Shown here one piece after another: positions 51,060 to 62,051 of a stretch of DNA of 64,000 nt. Location: NCBI GenBank assembly GCA_035578175.1, contig JAQMRL010000001.1, forward strand, positions 374,361,220 to 374,425,219, written 5' to 3'. The stretch is from Catonia carolina (Eukaryota; Arthropoda; Insecta; Hemiptera; Achilidae). The position numbers were made by a program, and so were the translations under genes. The notes under the pieces were generated by a model. The model was not told the DNA's origin and ran no database searches. It saw nothing but the letters and a program-made list of their open reading frames with translations. Position 1 is the first letter of the stretch, and the number at the start of each line of letters is the position of its first letter.

Positions 51060-51548
51060 TTTTATTAATTTCTCATTTATAAATAAATTTTTCCTGCCAA
51101 CCATTAATATAAACTACAGTATGAACAAAATTTATCATCTTACCTTTGGTTGCTTTTTTAAGTTTAAAAGACTTATGCGCGTTTCGGTGGTACCACCTTC
51201 TTCAGAGCATATTATTAAAATAAAATAAAATAATTAATGAACAATTAAAATTTAAAGATGACAATTTAATTAAAGAAGCTGCTGCCATCTATTGTAATAA
51301 GTACAAACAACTGCAGTAATGAAATTTAAACCAGTTCTAATCTAAATGACTGAGTGGAAACACCGTTCTAAATTTTAATTTTTAATAATATGCTCTGAAG
51401 AAGGTGGTACCAACGAAACACGCGTTTTTTTAAGTTTTTTAAACTTAAAAAAACAACTAAAAGTAAGGTGATGAATTTCATTTATACTGTAATTTATATT
51501 AATCGGCAGGATGCATTTCAAAAATTTATTTATAAATGAGGAATAAAC
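51060..51548. mobile_element. Foldback element with ~170-bp arms
   Basis: The left arm (about 51060-51225) contains CATTTATAAATAAATTTTT, AGTTTAAAA and TGGTACCACCTTCTTCAGAG; the complements occur in order in the right arm (about 51370-51548). The spacer is ~145 bp. No coding capacity. Confidence 0.85.
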
Positions 51549-51551
51549 CTA

Positions 51552-51670
51552 ATTCTATGCCAGGGGTCTCAAGTTCAATTCCTAGCCAGGTCTTTTAATT
51601 TTTTCACCTTTGTTTCATCTCTTATCATTACAGAAGGACAAGCCAAGGTTTTCTATCATCACCCCAAAAA
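51552..51670 (+). repeat. Possible SINE fragment (box B only)
   Basis: aattctatgccaggggtctc is followed by aagttcaattcctagccagg, resembling the 3' half of a tRNA-derived head, then a T-rich tail ending in ATCACC. No second copy of this tail is seen in the window. Confidence 0.45.
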
Positions 51671-53049
51671 AATAAACCATGTATAATAATAAACAAATCA
51701 TGAAATTATTAATACTGACCATTTAACATCACGAAAATAAATAAATAAATGAAAAATAAAACAGACTTTAATCTATGATCTTGAAAGAAATCACTATAAT
51801 TTGAAAAATAAAACCTGACAGTTCAAACAAAAACAAAATTGACAATCAACTTGACTGATGGTATAGAAAAAGAAACGCATAAACAATTGATATCGTCAAT
51901 TAGAGTACTGAAATATTATTAGTTACAAGGAAATTTTAATGAATTCATAATGAAAGTGCTTGTTATATTCGCGTTATAAATATTCAAGACAATCACGTGT
52001 TCAGTGTGTTAATACTTAACCTACGCTAATGCATGGTTATAAATAAATTAAATTGAAACAAAGAAATTAAAAAAAAATTCATCAGAATTTTAACAAAAAT
52101 ATCAAACAAATTTAATTATTTATAATACCTTATTATTCCGTTGTATCATAATTAACCAAAATTTTACTTACCCAGTAATTCATGTATTGATTAACGATTT
52201 TGTATATAAACATTACAAACTTCTTTAAGCAATTGAAAGCATTAAGTTTATTTTTCCAAACACATACACTAATTTGTTTACAACAGGGGTGTACATCTAA
52301 CAATTTTAATTAATTTATTTCTCTAAATAATTTTTTTTATAAAATACCCCTACATTTTTAGTCAGTATAAGAGCTTTGAGAAAACGGTAGAAATAAGAGT
52401 AAAGTACTAAAGAAAATATATGGTCAGGAGAAAAATGAATGGAGATTACAGATAAAGAGATACATACAGTTTAACGGACATGTGTAAGAATGTACCAGAA
52501 AAGATTCATAAAGAAATTATTTGTATTTGTTAAATGCAAAAATTATAAAATACATAATAGATGAATCATAAAAACTGAAAAAGATATGAAGGTATTATAG
52601 TGGATATAAGTGATTTTAAAGAAAGGTTAAATAATTTCAGGAGTTCCAAGAATAAGAAAAGATGACAAATGATAACAAGAAACGGTCGGAAGTAAAGAAG
52701 AAAAATAGCAATGAAAATGAGAAAACATTAAGGTGAGAAAAAAAATAATTTAACATGATCCTTAGCAAGTCAAAATGATAAAAGAAGAAGAATGCCATCA
52801 GTGAAAGAATGTTGTGAATGGGAGTTGTGGAAAAAACTTCCAGGAATGTTACAAGTTATCTAATTTCATTTACTTAAAAAAATTGATATAGTATAAAATT
52901 ACTTAGAACAATAAAAATTTAGTATTTACCAAGACTATAAATAATAAACCTAGTAAACTCTTGGTTATCCAAATCCAGGTAAACAGCATTGATTGAAAAA
53001 TACATTTTTAGTAAAAAAGAAAACAATTAATTTTAGTCACTAACTTAAC
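51671..53049. other. AT-rich intron sequence, no recognised feature
   Basis: Nothing supported. Confidence 0.4.
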
Positions 53050-53740
53050 TGTGCAAAATGACCAAATTGAAAGAAATGCAACTCATGCCAAAATATGATA
53101 TGTGAGGCAGTGTGGTCCAACCCGCAGCCTGCTTATTCATTTTGTTGAAAGCAGAAAACAAAATAACTCCCAGCTTTATGATCATATCAAGGGCTTTTAT
53201 AAAAAAAAAACTTAATGTAATCCAAATTGAACTCACAGCAAATAATACAGAACACTTCCCAACTCGTCAGCAGTTGAAAGAAGAAGAAAATGACACAAAT
53301 TTTAGAATGTTTCACGAAATATTAACTGATATCAAGAAAGAGTTCTAGGACAGAATCCAGGATTTTGACTTCCTATAACCAAAACTTTCACTATTTAGCA
53401 ACCCTATGGAGATTGAAGTGAGTGAGGTGTCCTGCAACCTTCAAATGGAAGATTAAAAAAAGTGACGTCCCTAAAAATTTCTGGAAACTCATTTCTAAAG
53501 AGCATTTCCCCAAATTGCATAAATTTTCTCTATAAAAGTTATTGATGTTTGGTAGTCCATATGCGTGTGAAAGTGTCTTTTCTTCTCTCAAACAAATTAA
53601 ATAAAAAACGAGAAATTGAATTAAAAGTGCTTTACTGGAATCGAGCCTGAGACTTTGCCTTACTGTACTTACAGTGGACATTGATAAACTTGTATCAGAA
53701 AAGCAGGGCCAATCATCACATTGATTTCTCGACAGTAAAT
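53050..53740 (+). pseudogene. hAT-type transposase C-terminal relic
   Basis: Plus-strand pieces: FPTRQQLKEEENDTNF and later MFGSPYACESVFSSLKQIK, SSLRLCLTVLTVDIDKLV, SEKQGQSSH. FGSxYxCExxFSxxKxIKxxxR...LRL is the hAT dimerisation domain as found in the GTF2IRD2/ZBED-like lineage. Frames shift several times; the 5' half and termini are not recognised. Confidence 0.75.
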
Positions 53741-55762
53741 TATAGTAATAAAGTAGTTTATAAAGCTAGTAATTTTTATGTAATGTATTTTCTCTCTTTA
53801 ATGTCTCTGGCACTCACTTTCCTAAACTAAAGTTTGTTTGGCCCGTGGGTAACTAAAAGTTGAACCACGCTCCTGTAAGGTACTGAAGTGTCACCTGTGA
53901 CAATAATAAGGAACAAATGCCATTCAGAAATCTAGTAAACTAGTGACACTGTAAATGACACTTTTTAGTACTAGGACTAAACCATAGTAAACATAAAGCA
54001 TAAACAATTAATTAGAAAAAATTCAAAAGAAAATTATCAATGTTTTTGGGAAAAAATCACTCAAATAGCGTTATTATCTTTAATCAGGTCTATTTACATA
54101 TTTTATTTTTTGGACAAAAATTTTGTGTCTTACTGAATTAAATTACCAACCCTATTATTTCTGATGACCAAGAGTTTACTTAAATATTACATTACAGATC
54201 TTTGGATTAAAAATGAAAATATTTATCATTTATTTCAATTAACTATAAATTTCAAAATTAGGGATAACCTAAAATGTTAGTTATTTAAAAGTCCTGTTAA
54301 TTGTGCATGAAGAATAAAAAAATGCAATAATAATTCATCAATAAAATAATTTACTATTTAAAATTTATCCCACTGTTAATTTAAAAATGTTATAATATCA
54401 GAATAGCATTTTAAATTAAACGATTTAACTGACAAAATACCAGATTCAATGGATGTTCACAAATTTCATAGCAGAAATTATTTCATAAACATAATAATCG
54501 TACATCACACAGAACTTTTTAAACCTCCCAATGCTTATTAAACAAATGATAACATAATTATTTGTAAATCGCAGATCAACATTACACAGTTATTGATTCC
54601 CAGAAATAGAATAATAAAAGAACCACATCTATTAAAACTCTGAAGGTGTAAATAAATAACATTTACAACAATAATAAATAACAAAACATAAAAACCACTT
54701 AACAATTCCATCGAATTCAATTCATTTAAACAGATAAATAAATAAATTATATGATAACAAATTACAGAATCTAACAATTGTAAAGATAATAAAAACATAG
54801 ATTATTGTATGTATTTTTTTCACAACATATAACAAGTATTTAAAACCTTCTGATAGTAAGGAAATAATATTAAAAATAAAATTAACAGTAAAGGTATTGA
54901 TAACATAAACAAATATTACGCATTAACTGAATACAAAAGGATGATTAATTGAAAATAATTCTTTTAAAAGAAAAACTGGAGCTAATTTCACAATACAAAC
55001 GTAATACTACTGTTTATTTTTTAGGAACCTATTCTTTACAGTTTGTTTCACATTCATAGAGATACAAAGCACTTGAAAAATCAGCAAAACATCATCACTT
55101 TTGAAAATTGTTCAACTGTACCAGAAAATAATTTCAAGATACTACAGGTAAATACTAATATCAAACTTTATAGATTTATATTTACAAAATAATTATTTAG
55201 CTGGGTTTTATGTTTATGTAAAATAAATTGGTAGGAAAACTAATAGTCAGGCATTATTCATTTGACTTATATGCATTATTTGAAGTTATATCCATAACAC
55301 TTCAAAGTTTACATGGCAACAATCTGGAAGTACTACTTGAAATGGAACAGTTTTAATATGGTCTTCACAGAAAATCGTAAGTTGCCATTGTTTATATATG
55401 AAAACTTGTTCCTTAATGAAAAAAAATTATAAAAAATCTTCACAGCATTTTTAATTCTGTTATAAATCTAATATTTTTTCTGTTGACTGCAAATTCAAGT
55501 CTACAATTTCAGAACTGATTTCGACATGGTTTTCTCACAAAATTCAGCGAAACCAAACAATGGACAAAAAAAATATCTAATACAAAAGTTATAAGATTTT
55601 AAATTGTATATTAACTTCTAATATGTGTATATATGCCCTAAAATTCACAATAAGGTTATAATTTTTAAAAATCTGATTTTTTTGAATGAGATTAGAGCTA
55701 CTACAAATTTTCCAAGGGCTCCAACTTCTACTACCTTAGTGAGCCTAGTTAAGTAATGTAAT
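53741..55762. other. AT-rich intron sequence, no recognised feature
   Basis: No supported gene; the AT-rich frame near 54.6 kb has no motif. Confidence 0.4.
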
Positions 55763-56005
55763 TGCCCATAACAAGCAGGTGGAGTATTAAATTATTTGCA
55801 CTCTATCTGCTAGTTCCAGGGCTACAAAAAAGTGACGGTGGCATTTGGAGGGTGGACAGTAAATGCTTTTCAGAGGATTTGGCATGCTGGTAAGCATAAT
55901 TTTCCACTCAGTGAGGTAGGCAAACGTTAACCACCTTACTCCTCATTTTTCTTAGTAAAACCTTCAGAGATTCAAACCAGCCTTTCGACTGATGACCAAA
56001 ACTAC
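55763..56005 (+). repeat. Interspersed repeat, family 4 (copy 2, internally deleted)
   Basis: Keeps TGCCCATAAC, GTTCCAGGGCTAC, CAGAGGATTTGGCATGCTGG, CCACTCAGTGAGG and TTCAAACCAGCCTTTCGACT but lacks ~165 bp present in the other two copies between the GGGCTA and GGTG blocks. Confidence 0.75.
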
Positions 56006-57544
56006 ACAAGTAATATAAATATAATTAAAACGTTTGAATTGCTTTTTATAAAATTAAATTTTTATATTTTTACACCTGGAGTAAACTACCCTTAACTTTA
56101 GCCCACATAACTAATTTCAAAAATAATTTTGAAGCAGGTAAAGAAAATCTTGAGTTTTCAAATTTTGGCTAAATCAGTCTCTAGCAGTATATGCATCAGT
56201 ATGGGAAAACATATATAAATGCTACTGCAGACACAAAAGGCACCCTTTTAGAAACTGTTTACAATTTTGTTTTTTTGCTTCAAAGGATCATGAAACAAGA
56301 ATGGTAGGTGTAATTGGAATTGAAAATTTCTCCATTATAATACTTCCCACTCTATAGTAATATGAAATACAGACATACTGATTTCAAATAAATTATCAAA
56401 GTTCTCACTTTTTCAAATCAATGTCTAACCTCAGTATTTTACTCCCCCCCCCCCTTTACTAATGTACAATAAAACGTAAACTTAACACATTCATTAAAAA
56501 ATTTAAAAATTTGATATTTTCAAAAAAATCTTACAGAGAAACACCACTTAAAACATTAACCATAAAGATCTTGCTTAAAAATGCAATTTTAAAATCAGTC
56601 CAAATACAAATATTTTGTACATGAAACATTACAAATTCCATGCAACGACCATAACATCAGAAACAATAAATAATTATAATACACATACTTAAAACAAATA
56701 AAAGAGAAATTTAGTAGAAAAATTTTAAACATTTTTTTTTTAATAGTACGTGTTTAATAAACTAATTGGATAATGAAGTCGTTCAAAATTTCAAAAAAAA
56801 AAACTGTTCATTCGTACAGGAAACGGTACGATATTTTAATTCAGAAAAATTTATTAAGCTGTCGTATAATGATTTGAACACATTATTCATTAACTACTGT
56901 ATTATTATCAAATATCGCTGTCATGTAGTTAAACAGCATCAATACCTATTGAAAATGATTACTAAATCATTCTGAGTACCTTAAGAATCGAAAATTAAAT
57001 AAACTTTAATGTATGAATGTTTGTATATTTTGTCATAATAAAACAATGCTAATGTAACAATGTAACGATTAGGAAATAACTGATAAGAATCGTTAATGAA
57101 ATTTCTAATTATATGGCATACCTACAAATTAATTTCAATTAACCTAATACTTTATATTTTTTTAATTGTAATTTTTAACGTTTATTTATTAAATTTTAAG
57201 ATATCAGTGATAAAAATCAATTAGACTTGGTGAGATTTCACTTGAAGCCCTGATTAGTTCTTTAATGACTTAAAATAGTCATACCAAAATAAATTCTGAA
57301 ATTTTTAAAAAATAATCCTAAATGTTGATCATAAAAAGTTTGCAGCTGAAATTGATTAGGTCTTGCTTTAATATTGTACCGCACCATACTAAGTTATTAA
57401 ATTAGTCAAAGCTTCAAGTGAAATCTCACAATCTATATCATTAAATAATTATATTAATTTAGTGGTGTTATTAACAAAATTAAAATTTTTAATTTTGCAA
57501 CATTGATAATCTGAATATACAATGAATGAAAAAATTTCACTAAC
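56006..57544. other. AT-rich intron sequence with an 11-C run
   Basis: Contains a C11 homopolymer at 56444-56454. No supported gene. Confidence 0.4.
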
Positions 57545-57624
57545 CTTTTCATCATAAAATCCATGATCATCAGTCCTTTGCTGACCAAGTAACCTATCAG
57601 TCTCTAAATCAGTGTCTGCTTCTT
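57545..57624 (-). CDS. X11L: X11L exon: acidic ETDRLLGQ exon
   Basis: The 80-bp exon has acceptor aattttttag before AAGAAGC and donor GAAAAG|GTTAGT. It enters in phase 1 and leaves in phase 0. The peptide is EADTDLETDRLLGQQRTDDH followed by GFYDEK. It runs straight into GWRKPK of the next exon, giving GFYDEK-GWRKPK, which I recognise as a conserved block of insect X11L proteins lying between the N-terminal region and the PTB. Its exact ligand cannot be read from the sequence. Confidence 0.88.
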
Positions 57625-59482
57625 CTAAAAAATTAATAAGAAACAATATTAGAAGTGAATCGTTTATAAAATACAAAATAAACCATATTAGGTTAACACA
57701 TTATATTGACTACAATCCAACCTCAAACCAACGAACCATCAATATTATTGTATAAGCATAACACTATTTACGGTTAACAATTTTAATTTAAATGCCAGCA
57801 GGTATATATTACTTATTATCAAAAATATAAACAAAGTAATATTTACATTCAACATGTTAACCAAAAGATGTAAAAAAAGTAAATAACAAATGATACAAAA
57901 ATAATTTAAAAACACTCAGTACTGGCATATGTCCAGCTTAGCTTCAAGGTTGCTAACACAAACGTCAATAAAAATTACTACTTGTGAATTAGTTTGTCAT
58001 GATGAAAGAAAAGAGAATCAACACATTCTCAGACAGATTTTCAGAAATCAATAATAAACAATTTTATTATTATTTGTAACTTTTGAATGAATTTTATTAA
58101 CGGATAAAAACAATTGTAGAGAAAGCAGATTGTATTAGAGATGAATTTTGATAGTATAGATAATTTTGAGTAGTATAGATTATTAGAAATGTTTTACACT
58201 CAATATTCTCGTACAAATCTTATGTTTATCAACAATTTTATAAACGAACATACTAACAAGCAGTATTAGTAATCATTATCGGTTTATTTAAGATTACTCT
58301 GGTAGAAAATACCCCACTTTAATTTAAAATTTTCTGAAATAACATAGTATCAATGAATACTATCTAACAACAACAGTTATTCAACCCTTTAAGGAGAAAC
58401 ATCAGATTAACTGGACTGCTGAACATTAAGCTAAAGAAACCAGCGTCTGATCTATCGAACATTTATAAAAATTTGAGCAACTAATTTATTTTTCGACAAA
58501 CTATGAAATTTTGTAACAAAAATTCAGTAAATTATAAAGTTTTTGGTAATATTGCTTAAATATGTTTTTTTTAATTTAAAATTTGTTATTTTAGTTATAA
58601 TTTATGATGTTGGTATTACTACGCACTAGCAGAAGTAAATGTGTATCTCAGTTAGTTGTGTGGCTGAGGTCAGGTTGTACGTGTTGATTAATGCGTGTTT
58701 TTATTTTATTTCACTAAGTTGTAAATATTGTAGAACGTGCCTGATTTTATATTTGTATACATTATTTAGGTGTATTAGTGTTTATTTTACTTGATATTGA
58801 AATGTTTTAAAAGAGTAGTTTTACTATTCAAGATACTTTTTCTTCAAAATTAACAAATTTTTTTGTAAATTTTTGGCTGAAATTTTGGAATTAAGTATAG
58901 AATTGATTGTTTTGTTTGGTTATGTAAGTTTCTAAAGCAATAAAAAAATTTTTACTATACATTACCACTAGTGATTTCTGATGATTCCACTAAAGACAAT
59001 AATTAACTTTTCAAATTCTTGTAAGAAATTGGTTATCATCACCTGGTTATAATGAGTTTGTAGTACATTTCTTTGTGAAAAAAGTTAAAAAAAACCAATT
59101 ACTTAATTTATTTAAAAGAGTATTTAACACACAGTTTGTTGAACAGAATGCTGTTAAAGTCAATAAAACTCCCCAGTTCTTAAGCAAATATCATCTGAAT
59201 TGGTTGGTCCCAAAAGAGTTAAAGAAATTCACATTAAAATTATCACTGGATAATAAAATTGAGCTTTCAACAACTAGTTTAGAATCTGTGAAAGAAAAGT
59301 ATTGAAAATAATAAAGGAACGAATAATAAAATCATGTTGGGTGATTTATATTACATGCCATACCACTTCTCATGATTTAAACGTTTGAAACATTTTAAAA
59401 TCTTTTAAAACATTTGAAATCTTTGAAAAGAAAGTAATAGTAAGTTTTTTAAAATAATTACAGTTAATATGCATGTACATAC
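57625..59482. other. AT-rich intron sequence, no recognised feature
   Basis: The frame near 59.1 kb is Lys/Leu-rich without motif. Nothing else is seen. Confidence 0.4.
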
Positions 59483-59529
59483 CTTCATCTCCACTTGGCC
59501 CGCTGGTACCTGCAGGGCCACCTCTCCGT
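59483..59529 (-). CDS. X11L: X11L exon: 47-bp Gly-rich linker exon
   Basis: This short exon was found by frame logic. The acceptor ggcacttag precedes ACGGAG and the donor is GATGAAG|GTATGT, close to consensus. It enters in phase 2, completing AG+A as arginine, and leaves in phase 1. It encodes RRGGPAGTSGPSGDE with split codons at both ends. Joining it to its neighbours gives IPR-RRGG and GDE-EEAD with no stop. It is too short for ordinary ORF calling, but both splice sites and both phases agree. Confidence 0.85.
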
Positions 59530-59674
59530 CTAAGTGCCAAAAAAAAACATTTAAATTAGGCTATGTATTATTAGAAAAAAATATTGACGAAAGTTAGTAA
59601 ATATAATAACCAACGTTAAACCAATATTTTTATATCACACATTTACTACATGACTACTTTTGGTTGACATTTTT

Positions 59675-59745
59675 ACTTTCTCTTGCCTATATGAATATAT
59701 AGGAAGGAAAGTATTGTTTTCATGTCGATTTTTTTTCTTTATTTC
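59675..59745 (+). repeat. ACTTTCTCTTGCC element, 5' fragment (copy D)
   Basis: ACTTTCTCTTGCCTATATGA and the following ~40 bases match the start of copies A and B, then the similarity stops. Confidence 0.8.
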
Positions 59746-60352
59746 CCAAAAAAAAGTTCCACGCATACACATTCGTTCGAGTGGATAATTTGATCACTTA
59801 AAGTGAGCTAAATAAATGAATTAAAACAGTATTCCTCTCGGGCTAACTACTTCAATTGTAAAATACTAGTTGGCAACCACTAGATAATACATTGCAGCAA
59901 AAATATCAAAAAATGGAGGTGCAATTTAAGGAAGAAACTATTTTGAGAATGAAGCCTGCCACTCTTATGCCATGATGCAGGCCTTAAGTTGTGATGAAAT
60001 GTGTTAATAGACAAGAGATTTGCAGGAACTTCTCACAAACATGAAAATGAAAATTCACAGTATCAAGACAGAGCCTGTTTTATAATCAACATCTAAGAAA
60101 GATAAAGAAGGAAATAAATTAAGGAAATTGACAAATCGACTAGGCATATTCTTGGAAAATATAATGATACTACAACAATTTATTTAACCATACAATTATA
60201 TTCGTAAATAAAAAATGATAATAATCATAACAATGACAATACTTAAACTTTATAATTTTTATTATTAATTTATTTATTAAACGTAAATTTAATTAAACTG
60301 AAATTTTAATAATGTTACTGCAAACCTACACCATTTTTGGATTCATATAAGC

Positions 60353-60705
60353 TTAATCTGTTAGTTCCAGGGCTACAAAAAATAGTTCTGTTTCTTATCA
60401 CGTGGTCAGCCAATTAAGTGAATGAATCATTTAAGAACAGAAGAGGTAGAGGTGTAAAAGACACTAATCAGAGTTATCCCCTCTGAAAGTAATGAATTTC
60501 ATTATACATCCAGACCCTTTGGTGAATGAAATGAAGGTGTTATTTGCTAAGTAGAAAATATGTGGTTTTCAGAGGGCCTGGCATGCTGATAAGCTTACTT
60601 TTTAACTCAGTGAGGAAGGTACTTGTAAACCATCTCACTTCTTGTTTTACTCAGTAAAACCTCTAAAGATTCAAACCAGCCTTTCAGCTGATGACCTAAA
60701 CAACA
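60353..60705 (+). repeat. Interspersed repeat, family 4 (copy 3)
   Basis: TCTGTTAGTTCCAGGGCTAC to TTTCAGCTGATGACC, matching 25173-25586 over almost its whole length, including AGTTCTGTTTCTTATCAC and GTAAAAGACACTAATCA. Confidence 0.8.
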
Positions 60706-61002
60706 TAAGATTAATCTCAGAAAATTATTTATTAGACCGTAATGTTTTAAAGTTTCAGGTTGAACAGAAACTAAAATGGAGTAATACTTGAATTAGCAAT
60801 AATAATAATAATATATAGATATTGCTGAAATACATTAAAAAAAGTTTATACACTAATGAATTACACAGTAATTAAGCAAACTAAATAATATAAATAAATT
60901 CTACTACAAGGAACTACCTATTCAAAAATAAATTCATTAAATACAGCCTTAAACTAAAAAATTGAATTGTAGCAGATTTGTAAATATTAAAACAAACCTC
61001 AC

Positions 61003-61204
61003 CTTGGTATCCATATTGGACTAGTATTAACTTCAACTGGAGCAGTTTCCGTTGGAGGAGATCTAAGAGGTAGAGTTTTTGTACGTTGAAGAGTTAAGCG
61101 AATATCTTTTAATGCAGCCTCCACACTGGGTGCAGGAACATCTGCACTCAATCTTCGGTGAGGTTGAGGTGCTGGTGGTGGTGGGGTTCTTTCACAAACT
61201 CCAC
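61003..61204 (-). CDS. X11L: X11L exon: Pro-rich N-terminal linker (first visible exon)
   Basis: The 202-bp exon has acceptor ttgttgtag before GTGGAG and the strong donor CCAAG|GTGAGG. It enters in phase 1 (needs one base before GT) and leaves in phase 2. The peptide starts GVCERTPPPPAPQPHRR, continues into a helical stretch with ALKDIRLTLQRTKTLPLRSP, and ends SPIWIPR. A segment like KDIR..L..TKTLPLRSP followed by a tryptophan motif also occurs, as I recall, upstream of the PTB in animal X11/Mint proteins, so this is a conserved linker rather than random low complexity. Upstream coding exons are required by the phase and are not seen to the right of it in this window. Confidence 0.88.
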
Positions 61205-61624
61205 CTACAACAATTTCAGAAACAGACACGTATTTACCTTTATTAAATATGAATTGATTCTAAAACCTTATTAACGTCATAAATGATAAATATCACTATA
61301 TATGTATATCAATAAAATTGTTAACAAAGAAGTGGATACTTATGAAAACGCAAAGGCACAGGGGCAAAAAACAAAAATTAGTTTTCAGACTAGCTTACTT
61401 AACAAGAAGAAAATCTGAAACCAAAATTTTGTTACACACAAAAATGTCTCAGGACTAATAAGTACGTTTACTATGAAAAATAAATAAACAACCTACATAA
61501 CCACATCACAAAAATTTATAATATTTTAGACATGTTTTTAAATGTAAATTTTTTAGCTAAGTCCTAATACCTGATTCCAACAAACATAGTCAAACTAACT
61601 AATATTATTATTATTAGTCGTAAA

Positions 61625-62045
61625 GCTCCCGAAGTGGAAGATGCTAAGAAAATCTGGTTTGTTTTCGTGATTTCTTGTCCTTTTTATCTGCCCACCAGTT
61701 TTTCATTCTTTGTGAGAATTCAGATTTTTTCACGGATGTTCACTCCATTTTGTTCCGGTTCTTGGAGCTTTTGTCTCTGGTTTAACCTCCCATTTTTTAA
61801 CTTTTGTTCTAAAATTGTCTCTTATGAGAATTTCTTCTTAGGTGATTTTGGCCAATTCTAAATCTTTTTTAACACTTTGTATCCATTCCACCCCATTAAC
61901 AAGTGATGATACATATTTTACTATTCTCATTGTCAGGAAGCCTCATTATGTGACCATAAAATTGAAGGCATCTTTTCCAAATGTCTGTCTCTTTGTTGGA
62001 ATATTCTTCAATTTTAGACGTTCTCTGTAAACTGTACCCGTTTTC
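61625..62045 (-). pseudogene. LINE C-terminal relic
   Basis: Minus-strand pieces: FYGHIMRLPDNENSK, then near its end NRNKMEWTSVKKSEFSQ-like sequence and RMKNWWADKKDKKSRK. YGHIxRMPDNR...GTKWTEExxxxHSExMKxxW is a common LINE C-terminal pattern. It carries stops and frameshifts. Element copy C adjoins it on the right. Confidence 0.65.
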
Positions 62046-62051
62046 AGTCCA

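Larger units (their letters stand above)
2320..61204 (-). other. X11L: X11/Mint/APBA-family adaptor gene (3' part of locus, 13 coding exons)
   Basis: Minus-strand gene read from exon translations and splice sites. Exon boundaries were placed at AG/GT dinucleotides; all phases agree and the 1700 coding bases give two leftover 5' bases, 565 codons and a TAA stop. Approximate residues in the visible part: Pro-rich and acidic linkers 1-191, PTB 192-345, PDZ1 390-475, PDZ2 480-560. X11/Mint proteins are multidomain scaffolds: the PTB binds NPxY-type motifs of APP-family proteins and the tandem PDZ domains bind membrane-protein C-termini, in synaptic trafficking. The PTB and PDZ sequences match the family closely. 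The N-terminal exons and promoter lie past position 61204, probably outside the window. Paralogue assignment (X11L versus X11L-beta) rests on recall of the family and is less certain than the family itself. Confidence 0.93.

Noticed and set aside
61634..62030. Plus-strand Phe-rich frames
   Set aside because: Antisense of the LINE C-terminal relic on the minus strand.
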